Counted from the stretch's first letter, positions 43,505-53,553 are shown. The stretch: DNA of 64,000 nt from a bacterium (GCA_016708315.1 JADJGC010000023.1:186001-250000), one strand, 5' to 3'. Numbers and translations: made by a program. Notes: generated from the letters alone by a model not told the origin.

Positions 43505-44344
43505 ATGCAGACCGAGTGGCGCAACTTTTACAAGCGGTCCGACATCTTCTTCTGTCCGCATCGGCTTCACAAGCACCGCGAAAGCGGCACTTCCGCATGG
43601 CACATTCTCAAGAACAAGGGCTGCTTTCCCCAAGGATGTATGTCGTTTCGCTGGCGCTGCCAGAAATTCGAGAACGGCCAGAAATGTCACCGCGACAAGA
43701 AGCACGTTGGCAAGGACTGCTTCTCATGTCCTTTCTTCTACGACTTGAAGGAAGCTCATCAGCCCGAGCTACGGATCGAACAGAGCGAATACGATAAATT
43801 TATCCGCCAATTCGCAGAGTTCGAAGATTGGGTAAACGACATCAAGGGAAAACGCATTGAAATTCGCGGCACGGTCAAGACAATCAACCCACTCTTAGTC
43901 AATCACGGTGAAAATGGAAATCTGCGAATCTCCGGACGCGGCGTGCTTCTGTATTTCCGCGAAGGTATCTTCGGCTACGACAAGTTCCTCGATCCCTTCT
44001 ATGCCCGGCTCTCTTTTGATGTCTACGAACGATCAGAGATCGCAATCGGTGACGAGATCGATATGAAGGGCCAGTTGGAGATCGACCGGGGCAGGTTTGT
44101 TTTTGAAAGGGTAGGCTCTATTGAGAAGCTGCATGACGCAGGCAACGAACAAATCGATACCGGTCAATTTCGCCAAGCAAAATTCACCGGATCACTAATC
44201 GACGGCCAACCGGCAAAATGCCTGCGCTGTCAGCACGGGCTGTTGATTGATTCTGTAAATGGGGATGGCCGGTCTCAACCGCGCCGACTGATGTACTGCA
44301 CCAAAGGCGTTGCCGACTACCGCTATTGCCCCTATAACGTTTGA
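43505..44344 (+). CDS. Cysteine-rich protein with possible OB-fold
   Basis: 279 residues from the ATG at 43505. The N-terminal 75 residues hold about seven Cys with interspersed His (FFCPHRLHKH, GCFPQGC, WRCQKF, CHRDKKHVGKDCFSCPFF), as in Fe-S or multi-zinc modules. The centre (GKRIEIRGTVKTINPLL, then IAIGDEIDMKGQLEIDRGRF) reads like an OB-fold with five strands. The C-terminus has CLRCQHG and YCTKGVADYRYC. The frame is open from 43310, but those residues look spurious. TATACT at 43493-43498 ends only 7 bp before the ATG and there is no ribosome site, so a leaderless transcript is possible. Function unknown. Confidence 0.65.
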   Translation: MQTEWRNFYKRSDIFFCPHRLHKHRESGTSAWHILKNKGCFPQGCMSFRWRCQKFENGQKCHRDKKHVGKDCFSCPFFYDLKEAHQPELRIEQSEYDKFIRQFAEFEDWVNDIKGKRIEIRGTVKTINPLLVNHGENGNLRISGRGVLLYFREGIFGYDKFLDPFYARLSFDVYERSEIAIGDEIDMKGQLEIDRGRFVFERVGSIEKLHDAGNEQIDTGQFRQAKFTGSLIDGQPAKCLRCQHGLLIDSVNGDGRSQPRRLMYCTKGVADYRYCPYNV

Positions 44345-44353
44345 TTTGAGGTT

Positions 44354-45355
44354 CTACGCCAGCGGTAGATACGGCACTGCAACCAACGAGTGATCAGACT
44401 GCTCGCCGCGGGCCAGCCTGTAGTAGCCTGCTGAAGCAATCATCGCGGCATTGTCGGTACAGTACTTGAACGCGGGAAACAATACTCTGATGCCCTTTTC
44501 AGCAGCTCGCTCGACAAACGCCTCCCTCAATCGCGAGTTAGCGGCCACCCCGCCTCCAACGGCAACCAGTTCGATTCCGTGATCTTGCGCCGAATTTAGC
44601 GACGGCGTAACCAGCATATCGATAACTCGCTCCTGAAACGATGCACAGATATCATTGAGATATTCGGCTCGGAATTCGTCCGACTTGTCCTTGAGGTATA
44701 CTGCGACAGAAGTCTTGAGACCTGAAAACGAAAACTGATATTCCCCCTTCTTGAAATGTGCCCTTGGAAATCGATAGAACTCGCGGTCGCCGACCTTGGC
44801 AAGTTGATCGATCATATAACCGCCCGGATAGCCAAGCCCCAGCAGCTTCGCGACCTTGTCAAAAGCCTCACCTGCCGCATCATCGCGGGTTGAACCGAGA
44901 ATCGTGTATTGGCACCAATCTTCGACCTTGACAAGCAACGTATGGCCGCCTGAGACTATCAGCGTGATAAATGGCGGTTGAAGAGCATTATCTGCCAGCA
45001 GATTGGCAAAGATATGTCCTTCCAGATGATTGACTCCGATCAGCGGCAAATTCCAGCCATAGGAAAGCGATTTCGCGAAATTCAAGCCCACCATCAGCGA
45101 TCCGATTAAGCCGGGTCCCCGCGTTACTGCAATCGCATCAATAGTCGATGGCGAAATATCATAGTTCTTCTTGCATGTCTCGTATACCGGCGTGATCTTT
45201 CGAAGTTGTTGCCGCGAGGCTATCTCCGGTACGATTCCGCCAAACTCCGAATGCTCAACTTGGGAATAGACAAAATCAGCAAGAACACGCTTGCCGTCCT
45301 CTACGACCGCTACCGCCGTTTCGTCGCATGATGTTTCGATGCCGAGTATCTTCAT
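44354..45355 (-). CDS. tsaD: tRNA N6-adenosine threonylcarbamoyltransferase
   Basis: 333 residues. The start is MKILGIETSCDETAVAVVED (20 residues) of the TsaD/Kae1 family; metal ligands His110 and His114 are in HLEGH; GGHTLL and GGGVAANSRLREAF nucleotide motifs follow. Transfers the threonylcarbamoyl group to A37 of ANN-reading tRNAs in the cytoplasm with TsaB and TsaE, which are not in this window. The ATG at 45355 overlaps the stop of the YbbR gene. Confidence 0.96.
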   Translation of the reverse strand: MKILGIETSCDETAVAVVEDGKRVLADFVYSQVEHSEFGGIVPEIASRQQLRKITPVYETCKKNYDISPSTIDAIAVTRGPGLIGSLMVGLNFAKSLSYGWNLPLIGVNHLEGHIFANLLADNALQPPFITLIVSGGHTLLVKVEDWCQYTILGSTRDDAAGEAFDKVAKLLGLGYPGGYMIDQLAKVGDREFYRFPRAHFKKGEYQFSFSGLKTSVAVYLKDKSDEFRAEYLNDICASFQERVIDMLVTPSLNSAQDHGIELVAVGGGVAANSRLREAFVERAAEKGIRVLFPAFKYCTDNAAMIASAGYYRLARGEQSDHSLVAVPYLPLA

Positions 45356-46275
45356 CAGCGACTCAAAATCTGTACCGAATCCAAATGGTGGCCGATGATA
45401 GTCGCATTTTTGGGAAGAGAATAAACAAGCGCCGCCCGGATCGAATCGCGATAGCCCCCTTCGACTTCAAAAGTTGCCCGCACCTGCCTGAGGTCAATCG
45501 AATCGCGCATTGAAGAAGGAAATCCTACTCGAATCGAAGTCTGCTTTGGATAATATACGAGCCGCGAATCGTCAAATTCCCGGGGCGCTCGGATCGACAG
45601 ACTGTCAAGCGTTCGCTCTGCCATCGGCTCGACGTTGAACGAAAGTGTAACTGCCGAATCACTCAGCTTGATGTGCATAGAATCAGGAATCACTAACTTC
45701 ACTTTGTGCGAGGTCGAAGTTGTCAGCCCGTTAAGCTCAACACCGGCTGTCGCAACTTTCTTCAAGTTCCGAACTATACTTGCCGGTCCCGAGACACTGA
45801 TCATCTCCGGCTCTATCCGGGGTCGATTCACAATCAAGAAACCATCCGCCGCGGTAGCCTTTACCTGGCTTTCGATCAGCACATTCTTCTGTGCTTCCCG
45901 CTCAAATCGCAGAAATAGCTTCCGCGGAAACACGATTTCGACTCGTTCATAGACCTGATCAAAAGCCGCTGCTGCAATTCGGTCGGTTAGATCATGTTCA
46001 ATCGATCCTTCCGTAAATTCAGAAGCATCAACCTGGACTACGATCTCTTTTGCAGAAAGCGCAATCAACTGCTTGCCGGTAGTTTTGACGCGAATTGTCG
46101 CTGTTGTTGGGAAATCACTGACAAGTACTAATCCGGAGGGGACGTTAACCAGCCGTAGTTCGACATCAAACTGATGCTCATACGCTTTGTTGGTAGCCAC
46201 GTGGACCCAAAGCAGCAGAGCAAGCAGAACAGCCCCGATTTTCAATGTCAAATTGTTGAATGGGTTAATGCGCAT
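45355..46275 (-). CDS. YbbR domain protein
   Basis: 306 residues. One N-terminal TM (LTLKIGAVLLALLLWVHVAT) then repeated YbbR units: each has a beta pattern around VRLVNVPSGLVLVSDFPTTA (in part VELRLVNVPSGLVLVSDFP), ALSAKEIVVQVDASEFTEG, and PRKLFLRFER. In Firmicutes YbbR (CdaR) regulates c-di-AMP cyclase CdaA; in Gram-negatives of this type the role is unclear and no cyclase gene is adjacent. GAGGTG precedes the ATG. Coupled to tsaD by overlap. Confidence 0.82.
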   Translation of the reverse strand: MRINPFNNLTLKIGAVLLALLLWVHVATNKAYEHQFDVELRLVNVPSGLVLVSDFPTTATIRVKTTGKQLIALSAKEIVVQVDASEFTEGSIEHDLTDRIAAAAFDQVYERVEIVFPRKLFLRFEREAQKNVLIESQVKATAADGFLIVNRPRIEPEMISVSGPASIVRNLKKVATAGVELNGLTTSTSHKVKLVIPDSMHIKLSDSAVTLSFNVEPMAERTLDSLSIRAPREFDDSRLVYYPKQTSIRVGFPSSMRDSIDLRQVRATFEVEGGYRDSIRAALVYSLPKNATIIGHHLDSVQILSR

Positions 46276-46300
46276 GTCACCTCACGCGCTGCGGAAACGA

Positions 46301-46492
46301 CTACTTATTGGACGGCAAGATCGTCTTGCCGAATGAAATTTCACCGTTATCAATCCGCAGATTAAAGCCACACTCCGGGTTCGAACAGGCCCAGGCTTTG
46401 AAGCGAATCGCAGCCCCGTCACGCCCGTAGTCGGAAAGCGGGAGCAGTCGGCCGACCTTGCATTTGAGACATTCCGGAAGCTGAGTGTCCAT
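46301..46492 (-). CDS. Small zinc-ribbon protein
   Basis: 63 residues with an N-terminal CLKCKVGRLLPL and a second pair, ACSNPECGFNLRI, 24 residues on. This four-Cys ribbon resembles the topoisomerase-I C-terminal zinc-finger style, in which the second knuckle is C-x4-C (CSNPEC). It lies 25 bp before the YbbR gene on the same strand. AAGGA lies upstream of the ATG. Function unknown. Confidence 0.62.
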   Translation of the reverse strand: MDTQLPECLKCKVGRLLPLSDYGRDGAAIRFKAWACSNPECGFNLRIDNGEISFGKTILPSNK

Positions 46493-46581
46493 AACGCTAC
46501 ATTCCTTTGGCGGTTGCAGTTACTCTCTTAGGGTCACCGTGCCAAATTAACTGCAGTTGCTGATGAAGTCAAATGAATTGA

Positions 46582-48150
46582 TTATTTTGACCAGAGCAAA
46601 GTCGCGACATCGCGGCCGGTCTCATCGACTGAATGAAGAATCAAATCGGCTTTTCCGTCGAGATTGAGGTCAATCGCATCCAACCACGTGCACCGACCCG
46701 CTTGGCGCGTCAGAATCGGTTTGTCTGAGAATTGCGGATTTTGTGCTCCCTTAAACACTTCTATCTCGTCATCATCATTTAGGCTCACCAAGTCATTCAT
46801 ACGGTCGCGATCCATATCGCCATGAAGACAACCGACCAGCCGCGTTGGCACACCGTTGCTGAAGTAATCAATAGCACAGCTGACTTTCTTGACTGACGCC
46901 GGCTGCTCCGAGAGCACACCGCCCTGCGGTTGATAAACACTCAGATCAACTTGCATCCGTTTCACCAAGAGTGACTTCACAAGACTCGTTGGGCTGACAC
47001 TGACCGTTGCCAGAATTGCCGACGCCACACCATCATCGTCCAAGTCCGCGACAACCAAGCCAAGGCAGTATTGATCGAGAACAATCCGTTTTGAGGGCCT
47101 TTGCGCGAAACCGATTTGACCGCCGGCGAGATAAATCTCCAACACTGTCTTGAATTCATCTTGACCGCCCTGTGTGAAAACGCGGCAGTAATCTACTATC
47201 TTATCATTGTTGAGATCGCCAAATCCCCACGACATGAACTTCAGATTGTCAAGAAATGCCGGCCTGACCTCCAAAAGCTGACTTGGTGCCTCAGAAAACT
47301 GCATGTCGCCAATTTGATAACAAACTGCCAGCCCGCTGCCGGACGCGACCATTATATCCTTGGTCCGGTCAGTGTTGAGATCCGAAGCTGCAAGCGTCGG
47401 CAACGTAATCGCAAGGCCGCAATGAGCACCGGACGACAGCAAGTTCTTTCCCAAATTCGCCGTCGAGCCATGTTCGATCTTTACCAAGCGGACCGGCGTG
47501 AACCCTGTCTTCTCCCGCTTAAGTACGCGAATACCGTCCCAGCAAGGCAGTATCGCATCGAAGCTGCGGTCATTATTCAGATCAAAAAGAAACTCGTACT
47601 CGACGACAAAATCCGGTCGAGGAATCGCGAAGAGACGCTCAAATCGAGCAATTTCCTTGGCAGTCGCACCAAATCCACCTTCGTCCCAATCAACTACATG
47701 CAGGGTCTCTAATCCGAGCAAGGCAAGCTCAGTTCGCCCGTCACTGTCAAGGTCAACGGCCTGCACAGCAAACACCGAGGTCGGCAAGTCTATTGAAATC
47801 GCCGGGGTGACCTCATAATTGCGCGCTGTCGATTCTTTGTGAACCAGAAGCCGCAGCCCACGTTGCTCATTGCTGATCACAATGGCAAGTTCCTTTGAAC
47901 CGACCCCGTCAAACTGAACTGGAATTGTCGCGAGAATCTTTCCGTCTGGAACGAGTGCTTGAGCAGAAAAACTGTCAGTGTCCGCGGCGCTAACTCGGCC
48001 AAAACCAAACAAACCAAGAAGAAGCGCCATTGTCGCAATGACACTCAAACTCCTGGTTGTCTTTGTAGCTATGCCGAAATTAGCACGCAATTGAACGTTC
48101 ACGTCTCCTGCCTTCAGGTAGTTACCCGCGGACAGAGGGATTTCTTCCAC
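46582..48150 (-). CDS. Secreted FG-GAP/VCBS repeat protein
   Basis: 522 residues with a signal-like hydrophobic stretch (VIATMALLLGLFGFGRVSAA) ahead of the mature part. At least six Ca-binding FG-GAP loops recur: LDSDGRTELALLG, LNNDRSFDAILP, LNTDRTKDIMVASG, LNNDKIVDYCRVF, MDRDRMNDLVSLN and LNLDGKADLILHS. These form an extracellular beta-propeller. The exact start is uncertain: GTG at 48150 begins the longest frame, and another GTG at 48102 has AGGAGA only two bases away. Partner or ligand unknown. Confidence 0.75.
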   Translation of the reverse strand: MEEIPLSAGNYLKAGDVNVQLRANFGIATKTTRSLSVIATMALLLGLFGFGRVSAADTDSFSAQALVPDGKILATIPVQFDGVGSKELAIVISNEQRGLRLLVHKESTARNYEVTPAISIDLPTSVFAVQAVDLDSDGRTELALLGLETLHVVDWDEGGFGATAKEIARFERLFAIPRPDFVVEYEFLFDLNNDRSFDAILPCWDGIRVLKREKTGFTPVRLVKIEHGSTANLGKNLLSSGAHCGLAITLPTLAASDLNTDRTKDIMVASGSGLAVCYQIGDMQFSEAPSQLLEVRPAFLDNLKFMSWGFGDLNNDKIVDYCRVFTQGGQDEFKTVLEIYLAGGQIGFAQRPSKRIVLDQYCLGLVVADLDDDGVASAILATVSVSPTSLVKSLLVKRMQVDLSVYQPQGGVLSEQPASVKKVSCAIDYFSNGVPTRLVGCLHGDMDRDRMNDLVSLNDDDEIEVFKGAQNPQFSDKPILTRQAGRCTWLDAIDLNLDGKADLILHSVDETGRDVATLLWSK

Positions 48151-48246
48151 TCGCCCTGTTAGATTATAATTTACTCAAAAGAGTGCACTGAGGTTGCTTA
48201 TTTTTGGAAGTTTGTTTAGTGACATCAATCGAAGGGTATTGAGCGG

Positions 48247-49732
48247 CTACTGAAGCCAGTCACTGCGGTCAAAATCGTTCCAACGAAATCTGCTGATGCC
48301 GCGCTCCGTACCGATCCACACATAATCGCCATCGCCAATGATCGACCGTACCCGTAAACTAATCAGACCATCATTCGTGGTATAACGATACCAATTGTCC
48401 TTCCGGCTATTGTATCGATAGAGTCCGCTGACTCCTCCGGCCCAAATGACGTTGTCGTGCACGAGCATTGCCGTCAGGTCGGCATTCTTGAAGACGCTGT
48501 TTCGATCAAAAACTCGACTCGCCATTGACTTGAGGTTCAAAATTATGACCCCATCCTCGCCGACAGAGTATAGCAATGAATCTACGACTTGGATTTGATA
48601 TACCTCCGCACGAAGATGCGGCGAATCGAGCAATATCCTCTTCCACTCACTCCCACCCCAAACCAGCGAGAATATACCAAGATCCGTCGCAGCATAGATT
48701 ACCGAATCACCTTTGGCGAGATCATAAATGACCCGTTGCAACATGATATCCGTATTGGCATCGTAAAGGGAGTCGCGACGGATATCAAAAACCGATATTC
48801 CGCGATCGGTGCCGATAATCAGATTGTTTTTCACCGGTAGAAGCGCCGTTACTCGATCTCCGGAAATCCCGTCAAACTGGCTGTACGATCGAAATGCCCG
48901 CGATTTGCGGTCCATTCTGACCAATCCATTCTCGGTGCCAATCCAAACATTCTTGGCATCGTGTGCCACGGCATAGTAGATATCTGAGTTGATTCCGTGG
49001 TCCCAACGTGAATCGAAGTACTCCCCACTCGCTGTTAGACCGATTATATGCAGAGATGGCTCCCGGTAGACCGTCGCCACCGCCGAGAAACCAGAATTCG
49101 TCACCATCGGCATCCATCGCAACGATGTCATCGTCGTACGGTCCCTGAGGCAACACTGCCAAATCGCTGATTGCCAAATCACCCTTCGCCGGACCGATTC
49201 CCCAAATCCCCATCCAGGCAATTCCATTGTCGTCCTCGAGAATCTGCGTAATACGGAACTGCGCCATCTCTCGATCAGTCAGTATTCCGGGCGAAAAGTA
49301 GGAGTAGCCTTGCGGTACAAAGAAATGAGGCAGCTGATTTACCGAAATTCCGGCAGGCTCAATCTTTTCCGTCGGGAAATTCGCTATTGTTGACCAATCC
49401 TGAAATCCCGGATTGAAGTAGCTATTCCCGCTGGGAGTTTCGACCCAAATGTCATCAGTGAGTCGATCAACGGCAATGCGTCGGATGCGATTATCCGGCA
49501 TCCCGTCTGAGACCGTCAATGGATCAAGCCACTTGTCAAATGCCTTGTCATAGCGAAGTATGCCCCCTGTCGTAGCAAAGTAGATCGTATTGAATCCGCG
49601 CCCGATTCCAGTGACATACCGTGAATTTGTAAAGCTTACCCAGTCACCGGGACGATAGTAGTTGTATATGCGTTGCCCATTGGCTTCCGATACCAGGCCA
49701 AGCAATATCATTATGACAAGCAGTCTACTCAT
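48247..49732 (-). pseudogene. Two-component-type propeller protein, one-base frameshift
   Basis: The first part from the ATG at 49732 has a signal peptide (to about residue 19) and propeller repeats (YVTGIGRGFNTIYFATTGG, RIRRIAVDRLTDDIWVETPS). The second, in another frame, continues with NVWIGTENGLVRMDRKS, NLIIGTDRGISVFD and YVWIGTERGISRFR. The switch fits one extra base in the run CCCC at 49022-49025 (GGGG in the gene), after which SEWEYFDSRWDHGINSD reads straight through (1486 - 1 bases = 495 codons). A secreted beta-propeller in wild form; a homopolymer error is likely. The start overlaps the amidohydrolase by 8 bp. Confidence 0.8.
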
Positions 49733-50915
49733 TCAGAAAATCGATCGCTGACTTGGTTAAGATTGCCGCTCCGACGGGAATTGCATCCTCATCAGCCTTG
49801 AATTTCGGATGGTGCCACGCACGATTTGCGCCTATCCCGGAATTGCCCACGCCAAGAAAGAACATGGCACCCGGCACCAACTGGACATAGCGGGCAAAAT
49901 CTTCTCCGCCCATCGATGGGTTGACAATCTTCTTGATGCTGTTGGAGCCAAAGAGCGATCTGGCTGAATCTGTGATGAATTTATTCGCCTCAGGTTGATT
50001 GATAAGTGGCGGGTAGCTCGCTATATAGTTGATCTCCGCTTTGCAGTTGAAAGACTTCGCCGTTTCTTTCACAATCATCCCAATTCTCTTCTTCAGCGTA
50101 TTGAGCGTTGCTGCGCTTTGTCCCCGGGCAGTGCCGCAAAGTCGACAGCTTCCTGGAATAATGTTTCGCGCCGTCCCCCCTTCAATTCTACCAATTGTGA
50201 CTACGGCAGGTTCAAATGGATCAATATTGCGCGACACTATTGTCTGCAATGCCGTTACCAGGGCCGATCCGCAGACGATCGGATCAGCAGTCCGATGCGG
50301 AATTGCACCGTGTCCGCCAATTCCATTGATTGTCACGTCAAAGTCAAGTACACCGGCAAAAAACGCACCGTCACGAACCGCAATTGTACCGGTCGGATAG
50401 GCAGAATTGACATGAAGCCCGAAAATCATATCAACATTTGGCCGTTCAAGGGCGCCTTGGTCTATCAGCTTCAATGCCCCGCCCGGCGGCTCCTCTTCCG
50501 AAGGTTGATAGAGAATTTTAATGGTCCCGCGGAAATGCTCTTTCAGCCTCGACAGCATAATGGCCGCTGTTGTAACCGTAGCCATGTGCATGTCGTGACC
50601 ACAGGCATGCATCCGCCCTGGATGGGTCGATTTGAACGGATAGCCCGTCTGCTCTTCTATCGGCAAGGCGTCGATATCGGACCGAATCGCGACACATTTC
50701 CCCTTACCGGATGAGATTTCTGCCAATATTCCGGTTCCGGCAATTGACTTGAATTTGATGCCATTGTCGGAGAGCTTCTTCTTAAGATAGGCGGAGGTCT
50801 TTACCTCCTGCCATGCCGTTTCGGGAATCCGGTGAAGATCGCGTCGAATCTCAATCGAACGCTTATGCAGTGCGTAAGCTAATTCGTGAACTTCTTGTGC
50901 TAAGGGGTTTTGCAT
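49725..50915 (-). CDS. M20 family amidohydrolase (N-acyl-amino-acid / hippurate hydrolase type)
   Basis: 396 residues. Metal motifs in order: RSDIDALPIEEQTGYPFKS, HACGHDMHMA (Cys and His ligands), and the Glu pair in PSEEEPPGG; further GHGAIPHRTADPI in the dimerisation/lid domain and a late MGGEDFARY. M20D enzymes remove acyl groups from amino acids using a two-zinc or Mn site in the cytoplasm. Substrate cannot be read from sequence. AAGGACGG precedes the ATG. Confidence 0.88.
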   Translation of the reverse strand: MQNPLAQEVHELAYALHKRSIEIRRDLHRIPETAWQEVKTSAYLKKKLSDNGIKFKSIAGTGILAEISSGKGKCVAIRSDIDALPIEEQTGYPFKSTHPGRMHACGHDMHMATVTTAAIMLSRLKEHFRGTIKILYQPSEEEPPGGALKLIDQGALERPNVDMIFGLHVNSAYPTGTIAVRDGAFFAGVLDFDVTINGIGGHGAIPHRTADPIVCGSALVTALQTIVSRNIDPFEPAVVTIGRIEGGTARNIIPGSCRLCGTARGQSAATLNTLKKRIGMIVKETAKSFNCKAEINYIASYPPLINQPEANKFITDSARSLFGSNSIKKIVNPSMGGEDFARYVQLVPGAMFFLGVGNSGIGANRAWHHPKFKADEDAIPVGAAILTKSAIDFLNE

Positions 50916-51063
50916 TACCGTCCTTTAGTATAGTAGGGTGCCGGCTTTCCGGCTACTTTCAAAGTTAATTATCTCGATAATAACGAAACTTATACGTCTT
51001 TAGGTTGTTGAACTTTGGAGCCGATAAATATAGAGAAATTGTGATCCTATCCGCGGAGGATGA

Positions 51064-51717
51064 TTGAGAATACTTATCCCCTTTCTGACCATTTTTGCTG
51101 CTGTCGCGATTTTCGTCGGGTGCAGCGATCCGGTTGAACCCGAAGTCAAGGTTGTTATGGTCAATGCCGCTTCATACTTTCCCATGGGAAACGGCGATAC
51201 CTGGTATTACAATAGTGGCAACACCATCCGCAAGGTCGATGGCGATACTACTATAAACGGCGTCCTTTGCAAACGAATTCTCAAAGGACCTGATACCGAT
51301 CAGGCTTGGTCAATCAATGCCCAGAGCTTCTCTCAGCATCTATTTGACGGATTCCTTTGGTTTGATCCGCCGCTCCAGATTCCACTTAACATGACCAAGG
51401 GAACTCCGTTCCAGTTCTCTTCACTCGGGCTGGTCAGTGATGCCTTCACTTCTGATGCCGATTCGATTCGGAGCTACGGTGCCCTCTCATTTGACGGCTA
51501 TATTACCAGAAAGGTAAATAACGTTGATCTCGATAGCTGTTTCAAGCTTGACTACGACTATATCAGCAAGGTCTATCTCAAGAGCGGAACCGTCATTGAA
51601 GATACATCACGTTACTCGGAAATCTGGGCGAAAGGAATTGGCATGGTGTTCGATGGAGATATTGCTCTCGATCTCGCGAATATCAACGGTGTTGATACAC
51701 CGAAATTGCCTGAGTAG
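51064..51717 (+). CDS. Lipoprotein of unknown function
   Basis: 217 residues read from a TTG at 51064 with GGAGG at 51055-51059. The signal ends in the lipobox FVGC (Cys20) and is followed by SDPVEPEVK. The mature region starts SYFPMGNGDTWYYNSGNTIR, a phrase common in secreted lipoproteins of this kind of bacterium, and is beta-rich. No catalytic motif. 145 bp before a second lipoprotein gene on the same strand. Confidence 0.7.
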   Translation: MRILIPFLTIFAAVAIFVGCSDPVEPEVKVVMVNAASYFPMGNGDTWYYNSGNTIRKVDGDTTINGVLCKRILKGPDTDQAWSINAQSFSQHLFDGFLWFDPPLQIPLNMTKGTPFQFSSLGLVSDAFTSDADSIRSYGALSFDGYITRKVNNVDLDSCFKLDYDYISKVYLKSGTVIEDTSRYSEIWAKGIGMVFDGDIALDLANINGVDTPKLPE

Positions 51718-51862
51718 CCGACAGCTCTATTTTTTAGTTGAAGCTGTACAGCCACACAAGATATCATGTTTCAGATTGGCGCAGGTTTTGCCGATAAGTA
51801 TATAAATGATAGTCCACTAACCTGATCGCCAACTCTATGTACATTAGAATTGCGGGATAAAA

Positions 51863-52633
51863 ATGAGAAGAAAGCTGTTCTTACTATTAATTGCTGCAAT
51901 GACCGTTGTCGCAACAACACTCTTGGTCTCATGTGGCGATACGAGCACCGACGGCAATACCAAGAGTAATTGGAAAATCAATATGCTTCTTGCCCGAAAC
52001 GGCGAGACGGGCTTCGTTAACGTTTACGCTGAGATATTCAAGAACGATGCCGCATTCATTTCCGCCGTACTCAAGGTCGACGACCTGCCTGTCCAGTCAC
52101 TTGGCAACGGCAAGTACTCTGCAAATCTCGACCCTGACTTGTTGTCTGACACCTCACTAATATCGATTACGACTCCGCTCGATCCTTTCCAGTTCCAGCA
52201 GATGATCGTCGTCCCTGATACTTTTACCTTCAATTTTGAGCAACTTCCAAGCAATCAGGTCTTCAGCTCTACAAATGTCGTGAACGTCGTTTGGACAGCG
52301 TCTGACTTCGAGAATGTCACCGGCAGCTACTTTATTGTCACTGAGCCAAGCTCGTCGTTGAATTCTGCGGTCGGCTCTTTCAACCTGATTTCGGGAACAC
52401 AAGGTACAATACCCCGCGACGCATTTCGCGATTCGCAGGGCACCTACAAAACCGGCACCTACAATGTCTGGGTGGTTTCTCGAATCGAACAGCCCATAGC
52501 CTCTCCCAATATACCATTCACCATACCAGATGGTGTATTCGTCGAGAATATCGACCGCGTGGGAGTCACCGGTCAAATCGGCTCAATCTATATTTCGCCG
52601 CGCAAGACAATTACGGCGGTGGCCGGCTCATAA
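51863..52633 (+). CDS. Lipoprotein of unknown function
   Basis: 256 residues. Signal peptide MRRKLFLLLIAAMTVVATTL with lipobox LVSC (Cys24), then a Ser/Thr/Asp linker. The mature part is Ser/Asn-rich and beta-patterned (FNFEQLPSNQVFSSTNVVNV; GTYNVWVVSRIEQPIASPN), suggesting Ig-like or adhesive sandwiches at the envelope. No family recognised. The stop is 2 bp before murQ, so both share a transcript. Confidence 0.7.
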   Translation: MRRKLFLLLIAAMTVVATTLLVSCGDTSTDGNTKSNWKINMLLARNGETGFVNVYAEIFKNDAAFISAVLKVDDLPVQSLGNGKYSANLDPDLLSDTSLISITTPLDPFQFQQMIVVPDTFTFNFEQLPSNQVFSSTNVVNVVWTASDFENVTGSYFIVTEPSSSLNSAVGSFNLISGTQGTIPRDAFRDSQGTYKTGTYNVWVVSRIEQPIASPNIPFTIPDGVFVENIDRVGVTGQIGSIYISPRKTITAVAGS

Positions 52634-52635
52634 GA

Positions 52636-53553
52636 ATGGGCAAGAAGCTTTACGAGCAACTCCAAGGATTAACCACGGAGTCGCGCAACAAGTCGTCGCA
52701 AAACCTTGACCGACTTGACACTCGCGCGATTCTCGATCTCATGAATCGCGAAGACCGCACAGTTGCTGTTGCTGTCTCAAAAATCATTCCCGAAATTGCT
52801 CGTGTCGTCGATCTTGTTGCTGCTTCCTTCCAATCAGGCGGCCGATTAATCTATGCCGGCGCCGGAACTTCGGGACGCTTGGGAGTACTTGATGCTGCAG
52901 AATGCCCTCCTACCTTTGGAGTTCCACCCCGAATGGTACAGGCAGTAATCGCCGGTGGTCGCCAAACACTGGTTCGTTCTCGGGAAGGTGTCGAGGATGA
53001 CGAATCTGCTGCTGTTAAGGACATCGCTAAACTCAAGCCCACGGCTCGCGATACCGTTATTGGCATTGCTGCATCGGGCCGCACACCATACCCGCTGGCC
53101 GTTCTGAAATTCGCGAAAAAGAACAGAGCCAAGTGCATTCTCATCTCCTGCAATCGACTTCCGAAGAAGCCATCCTTCGTCGATTTTGTAATCGCGCCGG
53201 TACTCGGACCGGAAATTCTCACCGGTTCAACTCGACTCAAAGCTGGCACCGCTACGAAACTAATTCTCAACATGATAACGACTGCCGCCATGGTGCAGAT
53301 TGGCAAAACCTATGGCAATTTAATGGTTGACTTGCGCGCAACTTCGCAAAAGCTCGCGGAACGTTCACGCCGGATTCTGGTCGAAACTCTGGGAATCAAC
53401 TACTCCGAAGCTTCTGCTCTACTGAAGCGATCACATGGTGAGGTCAAAACGGCCATTGCTATGCACCTGCTGTCCGCTGAATATTCTGTTGCCAAGAAAC
53501 AGCTTGCCCGTGCCGGTGGAAAACTCTCGCAGGCGTTGGATCCACATTCTTAG
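52636..53553 (+). CDS. murQ: N-acetylmuramic acid 6-phosphate etherase
   Basis: 305 residues with the SIS fold and the family signature GGRLIYAGAGTSGRLGVLDA then AECPPTFGVPP; the catalytic Glu lies in AAECPP. Further GIAASGRTPYPL and GSTRLKAGTATKLILNMIT. It cleaves the lactyl ether of MurNAc-6-P to GlcNAc-6-P during peptidoglycan recycling in the cytoplasm. The lipoprotein gene is directly upstream; no anhydro-MurNAc kinase lies nearby. Confidence 0.93.
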   Translation: MGKKLYEQLQGLTTESRNKSSQNLDRLDTRAILDLMNREDRTVAVAVSKIIPEIARVVDLVAASFQSGGRLIYAGAGTSGRLGVLDAAECPPTFGVPPRMVQAVIAGGRQTLVRSREGVEDDESAAVKDIAKLKPTARDTVIGIAASGRTPYPLAVLKFAKKNRAKCILISCNRLPKKPSFVDFVIAPVLGPEILTGSTRLKAGTATKLILNMITTAAMVQIGKTYGNLMVDLRATSQKLAERSRRILVETLGINYSEASALLKRSHGEVKTAIAMHLLSAEYSVAKKQLARAGGKLSQALDPHS

